From Chitinophagaceae bacterium UBA2789 (lineage in GTDB: Bacteria > Bacteroidota > Bacteroidia > Chitinophagales > Chitinophagaceae), in contig DEHX01000097.1 of NCBI GenBank assembly GCA_002352145.1, positions 1 to 48,988 on the forward strand: a stretch of DNA of 48,988 nucleotides, read 5' to 3'. Numbering within the stretch: position 1 is the stretch's first letter; every line of letters starts with the position of its first letter. A program made the translations under genes and the position numbers. The notes under the pieces are model-generated. The model was not told the origin of the DNA and did not search any database. It was given only the letters and a program-made list of their open reading frames with translations. Shown in pieces: positions 1 through 8,983 of the stretch.

Positions 1-869
1 TGAATAAGCAAAACAGTATCACCCGGGTTAAAATTAGTATCATCTTCAACTGTAAGCTTATTTTCACAAGGGTAAAGAGACAATACCGGAGTATAACTGT
101 TAATTATACCACCTGTGGATTGGTTAACAAAACAAGAATCTATAAAAAAAGTGCAACTAGTATTTGTAGTGTTTAATACAGCATTGCCAAACTGAATACC
201 ATTATAGTTTGGGTTTCCTTGTTTATTTAAAAGATTATCGAATCGGTAATATGCAACAAGACCTGATTGTGTTGCCGGGTTAGGGAGACTGGTGTTCAGG
301 TAATTTTGTATTTGAGACTGTGTCCTCGCAATATTCCATATTCTAACTTCATTAATAAAACCTGTAAATGGAAAAATGGTTGGCGCACCTTCAGGCACAT
401 TCTGCCCAATTGTAGTAATCAGATTGTTTGTAATAAGATTACCTGATGCCGCAGTTTGACTGTGTAAAAAACCATTGCGATAAAATTTGAGCGTAGTGCC
501 ATCATATACCATGGCTACATGGTATGTTTTATTAAGTTGTATCGAACAACTTTCAAAAATCAGGTGGTGTCCGCTACCGGTAGTGGTAATAGCACAACCA
601 TTTGGCCAGAGAGCATAATTGGTATTTGCAGGACCTGTATGTTTAGAAACAAGGAACCCGTATCCACCTGCCGGATTCTCCGGTGCTGTTCTGTTAAAAT
701 TGACTTCAACTGTAATGTGTGTGCCAGCGATATCCAGATCCCCTATTCTGATATATGAAGGCTCTGATGGAGTATTAAGCCAATTATTGCAAGGGAGTTG
801 TGCAAAAATTGATGTGGAATAAAGAAAAAAGATCAATAACGGATTTGCCTTCTTCGTAAAATTCTGCAT
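1..869 (-). CDS. Secreted LamG-domain protein, 3' end beyond window (partial)
   Basis: The reverse-strand frame is open from an ATG at 869 to the window edge, giving 289 residues with no stop seen. It begins with a signal peptide (MQNFTKKANPLLIFFLYSTS..., cleavage probably after IFAQ). The rest of the visible part resembles a laminin-G/concanavalin-like jelly roll, with the hallmark stretches VAMVYDGTTLKFYRNG and GFINEVRIWNIARTQSQ. After about residue 250 comes a 'L-x-L-x-x-C-x-N-x-L-T-V' segment. In Bacteroidota this type of segment often opens large multidomain surface proteins that end in a gliding-motility/type IX secretion C-terminal domain; that end is not visible here. It starts 10 nt after the purB stop on the same strand, so co-transcription is possible. 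The family call is good; its ligand is unknown. Confidence 0.75.
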   Translation of the reverse strand, partial: MQNFTKKANPLLIFFLYSTSIFAQLPCNNWLNTPSEPSYIRIGDLDIAGTHITVEVNFNRTAPENPAGGYGFLVSKHTGPANTNYALWPNGCAITTTGSGHHLIFESCSIQLNKTYHVAMVYDGTTLKFYRNGFLHSQTAASGNLITNNLITTIGQNVPEGAPTIFPFTGFINEVRIWNIARTQSQIQNYLNTSLPNPATQSGLVAYYRFDNLLNKQGNPNYNGIQFGNAVLNTTNTSCTFFIDSCFVNQSTGGIINSYTPVLSLYPCENKLTVEDDTNFNPGDTVLLI

Positions 870-879
870 GTTTTAGCTA

Positions 880-2223
880 TTACTTGAAATAGACAACACC
901 AGTATAGTTGTGCGGACTTATTTTCTTAAGCTCCCTCTTTATTTCATCTTTTATTTTGAGTTTATCTATGAACTGGTGAATGGCTTTTTTATCAATCTTA
1001 TTATTTCCCCTTGTCAGATCCTTTAAGGCTTCATATGGGTTAGGATAATTTTCTCTTCGTAGTATTGTTTGTATGGCTTCTGCTACAACCGCCCAATTAT
1101 TTTCGAGGTCTTCATAAATCTTTGTGTCATTAATAACCAATTTGCCTAATCCTTTTTCAATTGACCTGAAAGCGATTAATGTATGTGCAAATGGTACGCC
1201 GATATTTCTCAAAACAGTTGAATCTGTAAGGTCCCGTTGCAGGCGGGAAACAGGTAGTTTGGCAGAGAGGAACTCAAATAATGAATTGGCAATTCCCAGA
1301 TTGCCTTCTGCATTTTCGAAATCAATCGGGTTTACTTTGTGAGGCATGGCAGAGGAGCCTACTTCTCCCTTTTTTGTCTTTTGACGGAAATATTCCATTG
1401 ATACATAACTCCATGTATCCCGGCAAAAATCAGTAAGGATATTGTTGATCCTTTTCATACAATCAAAATGAGCTGCCAGGTTATCATAATGCTCGATCTG
1501 TGTTGTAAACTGCTGCCGGGTGAGGCCTAAATGCCTTACAAAATCATTTCCAAATTTTATCCAGTCTGTTTTTGGAAATGCAACATGATGAGCATTAAAG
1601 TTACCTGTCGCCCCCCCAAACTTACCGGTAAAAGGAATTCCGATAAATTGCTCAATCTGGTTTTGTATCCGCTCCACGAATACCATTATTTCTTTGCCCA
1701 GCCTGGTGGGACTGGCAGGTTGTCCGTGTGTATGTGCCAACATAGGAATGTCTTTCCATTCTTCTGCCAGCAATTTCAATTCTGTATTAAGGTTAAGCAA
1801 GGCGGGTAGGTACTCATATTCAATGGCATGCTTCCATGAAAGCGGAATAGCAGTGTTATTTATGTCCTGTGAGGTAAGCCCGAAATGTACCCATTCTTTG
1901 GCTGCCTGTCCCCCGCATTTTTCCAGCTCATTTTTAAGAAAATATTCAACTGCCTTAACATCATGATTGGTAGTAAATTCAATTTGTTTAATTTCCTGGG
2001 CATCTTCCGGGCCAAAATCTTCCAGCAGTTTTTGAAGGTGTTTAGTGGTTTTGCCCGGAAGTTTAAAGATTTTTTTCTTTTCCAGGAATAACAGGTACTC
2101 CACCTCCACCATTACCCGGTATTTCATTAAGCCGTATTCTGAGAAGTATTCATCCAAATGCTGTACTTGTTTGCGATAACGGCCGTCAACGGCTGAAATA
2201 GCGGTTAGATTCGTAAGTTCCAT
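880..2223 (-). CDS. purB: Adenylosuccinate lyase
   Basis: The 447-residue protein matches the fumarase/aspartase superfamily and has the usual PurB length. It would cleave SAICAR to AICAR plus fumarate, and adenylosuccinate to AMP plus fumarate, in cytosolic purine synthesis. The superfamily signature with the flexible catalytic loop is visible as GSSAMPHKVNPIDFENAEG near residue 290. An upstream His motif (AHTHGQPASPTRLGKE) and the N-terminal LTAISAVDGRY opening are typical of the E. coli-like PurB branch. It is divergent from mqnA across 57 bp, and a -7 element lies 43 nt upstream. purC and purM occur elsewhere in the window as separate units. Confidence 0.97.
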   Translation of the reverse strand: MELTNLTAISAVDGRYRKQVQHLDEYFSEYGLMKYRVMVEVEYLLFLEKKKIFKLPGKTTKHLQKLLEDFGPEDAQEIKQIEFTTNHDVKAVEYFLKNELEKCGGQAAKEWVHFGLTSQDINNTAIPLSWKHAIEYEYLPALLNLNTELKLLAEEWKDIPMLAHTHGQPASPTRLGKEIMVFVERIQNQIEQFIGIPFTGKFGGATGNFNAHHVAFPKTDWIKFGNDFVRHLGLTRQQFTTQIEHYDNLAAHFDCMKRINNILTDFCRDTWSYVSMEYFRQKTKKGEVGSSAMPHKVNPIDFENAEGNLGIANSLFEFLSAKLPVSRLQRDLTDSTVLRNIGVPFAHTLIAFRSIEKGLGKLVINDTKIYEDLENNWAVVAEAIQTILRRENYPNPYEALKDLTRGNNKIDKKAIHQFIDKLKIKDEIKRELKKISPHNYTGVVYFK

Positions 2224-2252
2224 GATATTTTTATTAAAGAAGGCTGACCCTT

Positions 2253-2260
2253 TACCTTTG
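2253..2260 (+). promoter_or_regulatory. -7 element for mqnA
   Basis: TACCTTTG is an exact match to the Bacteroidota -7 consensus TAnnTTTG, ending 20 nt before the TTG start of mqnA. No convincing -33 TTTG/TTG is seen at the usual spacing. The same TTACCTTTGC string recurs before the genes at 17041 and 14040 (reverse). Confidence 0.5.
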
Positions 2261-2266
2261 CAGCCA

Positions 2267-2274
2267 CAAAAGTA
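2267..2274 (-). promoter_or_regulatory. -7 element for purB
   Basis: On the reverse strand this reads TACTTTTG, an exact TAnnTTTG match, leaving a 5' UTR of roughly 40 nt before the purB ATG at 2223. It lies almost back to back with the mqnA -7 element, so the two divergent promoters overlap. Confidence 0.45.
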
Positions 2275-2280
2275 ATTTAA

Positions 2281-3027
2281 TTGGAGAAGATTCGTGTTGG
2301 CATAGTTAACTACCTTAATACAAAGCCATTAATCTATGGGTTAGATAAACCCCCGGTTGCCAACCTTATTGAACTTGTAGGTGATTATCCCTCCAGGGTT
2401 GCAGAGTTGCTAATAAAAGGAGAAGTGGATATTGGTCTGATACCGGTTGCGGTAATACCCCAGCTTCCGACAGCCCATGTGGTAGGTAATTATTGTATCG
2501 GAACCGAAGGCGAAATTGCTTCTGTTGCGCTTTTCAGTGAGGTACCAATGTACGAAATAAAAAAGGTTTATCTCGATTACCAAAGCCGTACTTCAGTGGC
2601 CCTGCTAAAATATCTAATGAAAGAATACTGGGGTATCAATCCTGAAATCGTCGAGGCGGTAGATGAAGATTATAGAAAGGAAATTAAAGGCACTACTGCC
2701 GGGTTGGTTATAGGTGACAGGGCACTTGAACAGCGAAAGATTTCTACTTTTATTTACGATCTGGGCTCTGAATGGAGGAAAATAACAGGGTTGCCTTTTG
2801 TTTTTGCAGCGTGGGTTAGTTTAAAGCCATTACCGCAGGATTTCATTACCCTGTTTGACAAGGCTAATGCTGAAGGGCTTCTGCATATTGATGAAATCGT
2901 GTTGAATACTCCTTATGAGTTATATGACCTGAAAAAATATTACCAATTGCATTTAAGCTATGATCTGGACGATGCAAAACAGAGAGGAATGAATCATTTT
3001 CTCAGCGTAATTAAGGAGATAGAATAG
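2281..3027 (+). CDS. mqnA: Chorismate dehydratase (futalosine menaquinone pathway)
   Basis: The 248-residue protein has the MqnA opening IRVGIVNYLNTKPLIYGL and the internal VDIGLIPVAVIPQLP segment of the MqnA/MqnD periplasmic-binding-protein-like fold. MqnA removes water from chorismate to give 3-enolpyruvyl-benzoate, the first committed step of the futalosine route to menaquinone. The start is TTG: an in-frame TAA sits directly before it, and no ATG gives a full N-terminus. Its presence implies that this organism makes menaquinone by the futalosine rather than the classical Men pathway. It ends 8 nt before the convergent FkbM gene. Confidence 0.9.
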   Translation: MEKIRVGIVNYLNTKPLIYGLDKPPVANLIELVGDYPSRVAELLIKGEVDIGLIPVAVIPQLPTAHVVGNYCIGTEGEIASVALFSEVPMYEIKKVYLDYQSRTSVALLKYLMKEYWGINPEIVEAVDEDYRKEIKGTTAGLVIGDRALEQRKISTFIYDLGSEWRKITGLPFVFAAWVSLKPLPQDFITLFDKANAEGLLHIDEIVLNTPYELYDLKKYYQLHLSYDLDDAKQRGMNHFLSVIKEIE

Positions 3028-3035
3028 GAATTAAT

Positions 3036-3878
3036 TTAAACTACTTGCTGTTTCCTGAAGCAGAAAATATTTAATTGTATCTGATAGGGGATTGCCGGGT
3101 CTTTTACTTTGGAAAATGGATGTTCGTAAATGGCCTGTGCTTCCTTAATATAATAATTGAAACCAGCCCTGGTCAGTATCTGGAAAATCTGAGTCAGTTC
3201 TTCCTGTTGATCGTAGAGGCCATGGTATTCAATAAACATATTATTTATAACGTTCAGTTTTTCTTCGATGTCGCTCAATACTTTGAATTCGGCTCCTTCA
3301 ATATCGATTTTGAGAAAGTCAACTTTATCTGTCAGCAGGTCTTTTAATCTTATTGCTTTCACTTTTCTTACGCCAGTTACTCCGGATTCTTCAATTCGGC
3401 TTGACATTGACGCATCTTCCGAGAACTCAATTTCAGTGTTGGCAATCCATATAGCCTCTTTTCTTAATTCAATGTTTTTATAACTCCTTGCAGCAACGTT
3501 TTTTGATAATAGCTCAAAATTTTTTTCGTCGGGCTCAAATGCGGTTATCCGGGCATCCGGGTATAGTTCTTTCAGATAAATTACACTCAGGCCAATATTT
3601 GCCCCGCAATCCAGCACCCGGGCGTCAGATGGGAGTTGTTGCTTATATATTTCATCAACAAAGATCTCTTTTATGCCGTGCAGGAACTCCTGGGGATTGT
3701 AAAAGTAGGTGCTTGCTCCATAAAGAATATGAGAATTTAATTTTCCCGGGGGCAGATGTTTTAGATATTTTACTTTAAAATAGTTAAGGTTTGCTTTTTG
3801 GTACGGATTTTTTAAAGATTTATTGATTCTGTGACGAATCCCGGTTTTTATATTTTTAAAGAATGATCCTTTATTCAT
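3036..3878 (-). CDS. FkbM family SAM-dependent methyltransferase
   Basis: The 280-residue protein carries a class I methyltransferase core. The SAM-binding motif I is VLDCGANIGLSVIYL, followed by the acidic ribose-binding strand ITAFEPDEKNFELL and the FkbM-typical VDFLKIDIEGAEFKVL. FkbM enzymes O-methylate sugars or related small hydroxyl groups. Next to glycosyltransferase genes, the likely substrate is a surface-glycan sugar, but the exact acceptor cannot be read from sequence. It is divergent from the glycosyltransferase at 3927, with a 48-bp intergenic region. Confidence 0.9.
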   Translation of the reverse strand: MNKGSFFKNIKTGIRHRINKSLKNPYQKANLNYFKVKYLKHLPPGKLNSHILYGASTYFYNPQEFLHGIKEIFVDEIYKQQLPSDARVLDCGANIGLSVIYLKELYPDARITAFEPDEKNFELLSKNVAARSYKNIELRKEAIWIANTEIEFSEDASMSSRIEESGVTGVRKVKAIRLKDLLTDKVDFLKIDIEGAEFKVLSDIEEKLNVINNMFIEYHGLYDQQEELTQIFQILTRAGFNYYIKEAQAIYEHPFSKVKDPAIPYQIQLNIFCFRKQQVV

Positions 3879-3926
3879 GATTTCCGGTTTTACCGATTTT
3901 ACAAGTATATTAGCCCTTTTAATTCG

Positions 3927-4820
3927 ATGATATCTATAATAATTTGTTCAATTAGCCCTGAATTTCTTGGGCAAGTAAAGGAAAATATTTCAGATACCAT
4001 CGGGCTGGAATATGAATTACTTGTTTGGGATAACCGGCAGGCAAATATCGGGCTTTGCGAAGTATATAACCGGATGGCTGGGCAGGCAAAATTCGAGTTC
4101 ATTTGTTTTCTCCATGAGGATATTTATTTTGAGCGAACTGGATGGGGCATTGACTTAATTTCCTTATTCAACAGCAGAAATGAGTTAGGGGTAATAGGTG
4201 TTGCAGGAAGTAAATATAAATCTGCAGCTTACTCCGGATGGTACACAGGCATTGGGGATTTTGATTGTGCGGATTTAGTTCATATTGAAAGAGGGAAGGT
4301 AAGGCATATCTATCTTAAGCCAGATATAGATCATAATACACACTATGAAGATGTAGTTTGTATTGATGGGGTATTTATTTGTTGTCGAAAGGAAATTTGG
4401 CAGAAAATAAGATTTAATGATAATGACCTCAAAGGATTTCATTACTACGATTTAGATTTCAGTCTGAGGGCATCTCAAATTTGTAGTGTCAGTGTATTAT
4501 ATAATCTTAAACTTGTTCATGTTACTAATGGCGGGGATTTTGGCGATAAGTGGGTTGTCACAACATTTCATTTTCATAAATATTTTTTGAACAGGCTCCC
4601 GGTAATTTTGCCTGACATTAAAGTGTCAGAAAAAGCAGAATTCAAGATCAAGAAAATATGGCTTGATGTACTGAAAAGCCAGCATATTTCTTTTAAAAAC
4701 AAGCTAAGATGGATTTTCAATGAAAATCTGTATTCTAATTTTAAGTTGCTTTATTCAATATTCAAGTTCTTATTTTACAAACCATTAGGTTTGCGTTATA
4801 TTCATAAAAGAGGAACATAA
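3927..4820 (+). CDS. Glycosyltransferase family 2-like protein
   Basis: The 297-residue protein starts with the GT-A strand MISIIICSISPEFLGQVKENI. It has a DXD-like metal/nucleotide site in CFLHEDIYFERTGWG and a later VVCIDGVFICCRKEIW segment. This pattern matches the STREFOC/Glyco_tranf_2_5-type GT2 proteins of Bacteroidota polysaccharide loci. It is predicted to be cytosolic or peripheral at the inner membrane, transferring a sugar to a lipid-linked glycan. It is the first gene of a tight three-gene run (3927-6892): its TAA is followed directly by the GTG start of the next gene. Confidence 0.8.
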   Translation: MISIIICSISPEFLGQVKENISDTIGLEYELLVWDNRQANIGLCEVYNRMAGQAKFEFICFLHEDIYFERTGWGIDLISLFNSRNELGVIGVAGSKYKSAAYSGWYTGIGDFDCADLVHIERGKVRHIYLKPDIDHNTHYEDVVCIDGVFICCRKEIWQKIRFNDNDLKGFHYYDLDFSLRASQICSVSVLYNLKLVHVTNGGDFGDKWVVTTFHFHKYFLNRLPVILPDIKVSEKAEFKIKKIWLDVLKSQHISFKNKLRWIFNENLYSNFKLLYSIFKFLFYKPLGLRYIHKRGT

Positions 4821-5771
4821 GTGGACAGGCCATTCATCTCAATTTGTATTCCTGCCTATAAGAATGAGGAATTTCTTAGCAGGTTGCTTGACTCAATCCG
4901 AATCCAGGATTACAGGGATTTCGAGGTGATTATATCGGATGACAGCCCGGACTTTAGATTAAAAGAGCTGGTCGAAACTTATAGAAAGTATTTTACAATC
5001 TTTTATATAAAAAATGAAAAACCATTAGGCTCGCCGGTAAATTGGAATAATGCCATTTCACATGCAAAAGGTAAATGGATAAAGCTGATGCATGATGATG
5101 ACTGGTTTGTTGACAGCAGTAGTCTCCATAAGTTTGCTTATCAGGCTATCAATGGACAATCATCTTTTATTTTTAGTGGCTTTTATAACGTAAAAGCCAG
5201 TGATAAGTCAATGAGTAAACAACAGATTGGTTTTGTTGATAGAATATTATTGAAGAAAAACCCGATTTATTTATTGCGTAAGAATTTTGTCGGTCATCCA
5301 AGTACGACAATAATAAAAAATGAAAATATCAAATGGTACGATGAAAGATATAAGTGGGTAGTGGATATCGAGTTTTATATCCGGAGTTTTAGAAGAGATA
5401 ACCGTTATACCATTATTAAAACCCCATTGGTAAATCTGGGTATCAGCGACCAGCAAATTACCTCAGCTGTATTCAGAAGACCAGAAGTAGAGATTCCGGA
5501 GAATATTAGTTTGTTGAATGATATTTCGCCAGGCTCTTTAAAAAATATTTTCGCTTATGATTATTACTGGCGTTTTATAAGAAATTTATCCATACGAAGT
5601 ACAGAGGGAATTCATAAGTATTATGATAGTATTGCAGTTCCACCCATACTTAAATTCATGATAAAGCAACAGGCAAGAATACCATTTAATCTAACCCGTA
5701 TTGGCATGGTGTCAAAAATAACAATGTTATTTACCTATTTGTGGAATAGATTTAAAGGGAGAATAAAATGA
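4821..5771 (+). CDS. Glycosyltransferase family 2
   Basis: The 316-residue protein has a classic GT2 N-terminus (FISICIPAYKNEEFLSRLLDSI), the conserved DFEVIISDDSPD strand, and a DDD metal-binding motif in WIKLMHDDDWFVD. The start is GTG immediately after the upstream stop codon, with an AGAGGA purine tract in front that could serve as a ribosome-binding site. Translational coupling with both neighbours is likely. The donor and acceptor sugars cannot be deduced. Confidence 0.9.
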   Translation: MDRPFISICIPAYKNEEFLSRLLDSIRIQDYRDFEVIISDDSPDFRLKELVETYRKYFTIFYIKNEKPLGSPVNWNNAISHAKGKWIKLMHDDDWFVDSSSLHKFAYQAINGQSSFIFSGFYNVKASDKSMSKQQIGFVDRILLKKNPIYLLRKNFVGHPSTTIIKNENIKWYDERYKWVVDIEFYIRSFRRDNRYTIIKTPLVNLGISDQQITSAVFRRPEVEIPENISLLNDISPGSLKNIFAYDYYWRFIRNLSIRSTEGIHKYYDSIAVPPILKFMIKQQARIPFNLTRIGMVSKITMLFTYLWNRFKGRIK

Positions 5772-6892
5772 AAATTGCCGTAAATACCAGATTACTCCGT
5801 AAAGGGAAATTGGACGGCATAGGCTGGTTTGCCTTTAACACTTTGCAATATATAACAAGGAAAAATCCGGAAGTTGAATTTCATTTTTTCTTTGATTCAG
5901 GAATTGAAAAAGAATTTCTATTTGGCCACAATGTTATTCCTCATAATCTTTTTCCGCCCGCAAAACATGCTGCACTAAATATTCTATGGTCTGAGGTAAG
6001 TGTAAAGGCCAAACTTAATTCAATCAAACCAGATTTATATTTTTCACCGGATGGTATGCTGTGCCTTGGATGGCAAGGGAGGCAATATGCAGTTATTCAT
6101 GATATAAACTTTATGCACTATCCAGAGTTTCTTAAATATTCGAACCGGAAATATTACCGGTATTATTTTCCAAAATTTGCAAAAAAAGCCAGTAGAATAG
6201 CTACCGTTTCTTCTTACAGCAAAGAAGATATTGTAAAGACATTTGGTATTGAAGAGGACAAAATAGATGTAGTTTACTGCGGAATAAATTCATTTTTTAA
6301 GCCATTGAGTATTGATGAAATTTCTGCTATTCGGAATAAATATACTTCTGGAGAACTCTATTTTCTTTTTGTTGGTGCTTTAAGCCCAAGAAAAAATGTG
6401 AAAGGGCTACTTCAGGCTTTTGAATTTTTTAAAAAGGAAACTGCTTCCAGGTTCAAATTAGTAATAGCAGGGAGTGAAATGTATCGATCAGGAGAGTTGA
6501 TTGACTATAAAAATACTATGACGTTTGGCCAGGATGTTATTTTCACAGGAAGAGTAAATGACCAGACGCTTAATGATATCTATGGCGCAGCACATGCATT
6601 TGTATTTGTTCCTTTTTTTGAAGGATTTGGAATCCCTTTAATTGAAGCAATGCAATGTCATGTGCCTGTAATTGCTTCAAATGTAACATCTTTACCTGAA
6701 GTTGCTGGTGAAGCAGCTATATTGGTAGATCCTGCAAACATTAATGAAATTAAAAACGCAATGATCAGGATTTATAATAATGATGATTTGCGCAATGATC
6801 TGATTAAAAGGGGTGATATACAAAAAAAGCTGTTTTCATGGGAGAGAACTGCTGATCTTTTATGGGAAGGCATAAATAAGTGCCTTTACTGA
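5768..6892 (+). CDS. Glycosyltransferase family 4 (GT-B fold)
   Basis: The 374-residue protein has a GT-B layout. The N-terminal domain contains RLLRKGKLDGIGWFAFNTL and YAVIHDINFMHYPEF. The C-terminal donor-binding half contains FVGALSPRKNVKGLLQAF and the E-x7-E motif (EGFGIPLIE), followed by VPVIASNVTSLPEVAG. This resembles mannosyltransferases of the GT4 family. The ATG overlaps the preceding stop as ATGA, showing operon organisation. Its 3' end overlaps the convergent DNRLRE gene by 7 bp. Confidence 0.9.
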   Translation: MKIAVNTRLLRKGKLDGIGWFAFNTLQYITRKNPEVEFHFFFDSGIEKEFLFGHNVIPHNLFPPAKHAALNILWSEVSVKAKLNSIKPDLYFSPDGMLCLGWQGRQYAVIHDINFMHYPEFLKYSNRKYYRYYFPKFAKKASRIATVSSYSKEDIVKTFGIEEDKIDVVYCGINSFFKPLSIDEISAIRNKYTSGELYFLFVGALSPRKNVKGLLQAFEFFKKETASRFKLVIAGSEMYRSGELIDYKNTMTFGQDVIFTGRVNDQTLNDIYGAAHAFVFVPFFEGFGIPLIEAMQCHVPVIASNVTSLPEVAGEAAILVDPANINEIKNAMIRIYNNDDLRNDLIKRGDIQKKLFSWERTADLLWEGINKCLY

Positions 6893-7821
6893 TAGGTGAT
6901 TACTAATTTTGGATGCTTGCCCGTATTCGAATATTTACTTGAACAAAATATCCTGGAGTTATAAGGTGTTTCATTTTGCAGGCCGATTATGAAGCCATGA
7001 TTTCCTGTAGCAACCATAGCTGCTACCTGGTTTTTAACATCTATATTCGTCAGGTCAAGAAATGAGGCCGAAGTATGTGGTATTAACACCTGGTCCGAAA
7101 CAGAAGAGGCTGGTTGGTTATTCCAGGTAATTGTAGAAGCAGTCCAGTTGGACAACAGCCTGCGTATATACATTGCATTATTTGTCCCAAAATTAGCATC
7201 AACATGGTTTCCGTTTAAAGGAGTTGGGTTAGAATAAAGTGTAAGACTGGCAGTTAAAATGGTTGCTGAAGCCGGTATTGAGCTTAAATCAAATTTTAAA
7301 GCACCTCTGAAATCATAAGGTGCACCTCCGGAGGTCCACGATGCAGCCACTAGTTCCGGAGCTGTAGGATCTGTTTGTGACACTCCTCCCAAAACAGCAA
7401 AATGAACTTCATTTGTATTATTCGCTGGCTGTAAAGAAAGTGTTTGTATAGGGGCCTGTGAACAAATGATTTTGGTTGTATCCACTCCAGTCAATCCGGC
7501 ATTATCTACTACCATTAATTGAAAAATGTAAGTACCGGCAATAACTCCTGTTATGGTTGTAGTGGGTGAACCCGGTGAGGTCACTACAGGAACATTTGGA
7601 CCTGAAACAAGACTCCACAAATAAGCAGTAATGGTTCCGTTCGTTGTAGTGCCTGAGCCGGTAAGGGTTATGGAAGCTTGTGGTAGTTGAACTGTTTGAT
7701 TAGGTCCTGCATTTGCTGTAGGTGGTGATTGTAACAGCTGCTCATCAGTTTCTTTTTGACAACTCCAGAATAATATACCGCTTAAAACAGCTGCCAGGGT
7801 ACTTTTTAGATAAGGCTTCAT
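6886..7821 (-). CDS. PKD-like plus DNRLRE-domain surface lipoprotein
   Basis: I place the start at the ATG at 7821 (MKPYLKSTLAAVLSGILFWSC), because this gives a lipoprotein signal with Cys followed by QKE. The longer frame would overlap the upstream glycosyltransferase. The mature protein has a PKD/K319-like beta-sandwich (PPTANAGPNQTVQLPQASIT... to about residue 120). It then has a DNRLRE-type domain (FRGALKFDLSSIPASATILTASLTLY, NWTASTITWNNQPA, KHPKLVITYQ). DNRLRE domains are found in secreted carbohydrate-associated and surface proteins; the function here is unknown. It sits inside the glycan locus, downstream of a GT4 gene on the same strand, with a 47-nt gap. Confidence 0.8.
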   Translation of the reverse strand: MKPYLKSTLAAVLSGILFWSCQKETDEQLLQSPPTANAGPNQTVQLPQASITLTGSGTTTNGTITAYLWSLVSGPNVPVVTSPGSPTTTITGVIAGTYIFQLMVVDNAGLTGVDTTKIICSQAPIQTLSLQPANNTNEVHFAVLGGVSQTDPTAPELVAASWTSGGAPYDFRGALKFDLSSIPASATILTASLTLYSNPTPLNGNHVDANFGTNNAMYIRRLLSNWTASTITWNNQPASSVSDQVLIPHTSASFLDLTNIDVKNQVAAMVATGNHGFIIGLQNETPYNSRIFCSSKYSNTGKHPKLVITYQ

Positions 7822-7868
7822 TAGTTTGTTGTAAATATTGAACAGTAAGTTACTTTTTTTTACTCTAA

Positions 7869-8975
7869 TTATAGACTGAGCTTCAATTTTTTTATGATCT
7901 GATCCCAATTATAGAGTGAATAAAACTCCGCTGGTGTGGCTTCTTTTGTTTCTGTATACATGATCCGGTTTACAAATGTCTCCCAATCATTGTCGTCTAC
8001 AATGGTAAGTTTCTTACCACAAACCGACTTTTCTATTCCGGCTGCCCCGGTTTTTGTGGCTATGACAGTAGCACCAAAAGCAATAGCTTCAACCATTTTG
8101 GTCTTTACACCACCGCCACTTTGTACCGGGTTGAGCATAATGTCTGCCGCTTTAAAATAAATAGTGATGTCATCTACAAAGCCCGCATAGATGATATTTT
8201 TATCTGCATAGGATTTGAGGTTATTCATTTCATCCGGCAAGCCTTTGCCACAGATGACAATCTTGTATTTGAAACCTTCTTTTTTTATCAGAAGTGGGTT
8301 TATGTTTTCAAGGATAACTTTTAGCGCATCCCTATTGGGTTTATAATTTAATAAACCATTAAACAAAAGTATTTTTTCTTCAACGGGAATATTATGTTTT
8401 CCAGCTATTTGATTCCGGTATTGCAATCTGTTTTCAGGATATTTCTCTATTTCAACACCGAAAGGAACATCGAAGCACCTTGTGGGTTCAATTTTCCAGG
8501 TATTAATGGCGAACGATTTGTCTTCGGGAGTAATAAAAAAAATTCCATCTGCTTTTTTCAAACAGCTTTTTTCATACCATTTTAGAATGGGCCACCACCA
8601 GCGGCCTGTACTTTTGAAACGCTGGTATTCGATATTATGCGTATGAATCAAGGTTTTTATCCCGGTTCTTTTTCTGACCCGGTAAGCAAGCCAGGCATAA
8701 TAAGGATGCTCCCATATTACCGTATCGAAACCACCTTCACTTACTATTGCCGCGATTTTTTTAATAAGGCTCCTGTCATAATAGCGGGAAAATGATCTTT
8801 TTAAAAGCGGAATCGTTTTATAGGAAGTAGCCAGCGAAAAATCATTTCCCTCCGTAGAAATAACGGTGAGGTCGGTTTCTTTTCCCAGGTTGTGATAAAA
8901 CTGCGCAATGAACTTTTGGCCCCCTGAAAAGTAAGGAAGATAAGGATAAGGGGCTATGGCAAGAACCTTTTTCAT
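7869..8975 (-). CDS. Glycosyltransferase, GT-B fold (GT4-like)
   Basis: The start is set at the ATG at 8975 (MKKVLAIAPYPYLPYFSGGQKF), giving 368 residues. The longer open frame from 9011 would overlap the YfhO-type gene, and its extra 12 residues do not look like this family. The N-terminal motif is the usual GT4 'PYPPxxGG'-type glycine loop. The C-terminal half has LLFNGLLNYKPNRDALKVI and the phosphate-binding region NPVQSGGGVKTKMVEA, ending in a helix typical of this fold. It lies 8 nt downstream of the YfhO-type gene and is probably co-transcribed with it. Confidence 0.88.
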   Translation of the reverse strand: MKKVLAIAPYPYLPYFSGGQKFIAQFYHNLGKETDLTVISTEGNDFSLATSYKTIPLLKRSFSRYYDRSLIKKIAAIVSEGGFDTVIWEHPYYAWLAYRVRKRTGIKTLIHTHNIEYQRFKSTGRWWWPILKWYEKSCLKKADGIFFITPEDKSFAINTWKIEPTRCFDVPFGVEIEKYPENRLQYRNQIAGKHNIPVEEKILLFNGLLNYKPNRDALKVILENINPLLIKKEGFKYKIVICGKGLPDEMNNLKSYADKNIIYAGFVDDITIYFKAADIMLNPVQSGGGVKTKMVEAIAFGATVIATKTGAAGIEKSVCGKKLTIVDDNDWETFVNRIMYTETKEATPAEFYSLYNWDQIIKKLKLSL

Positions 8976-8983
8976 GGATCTGT

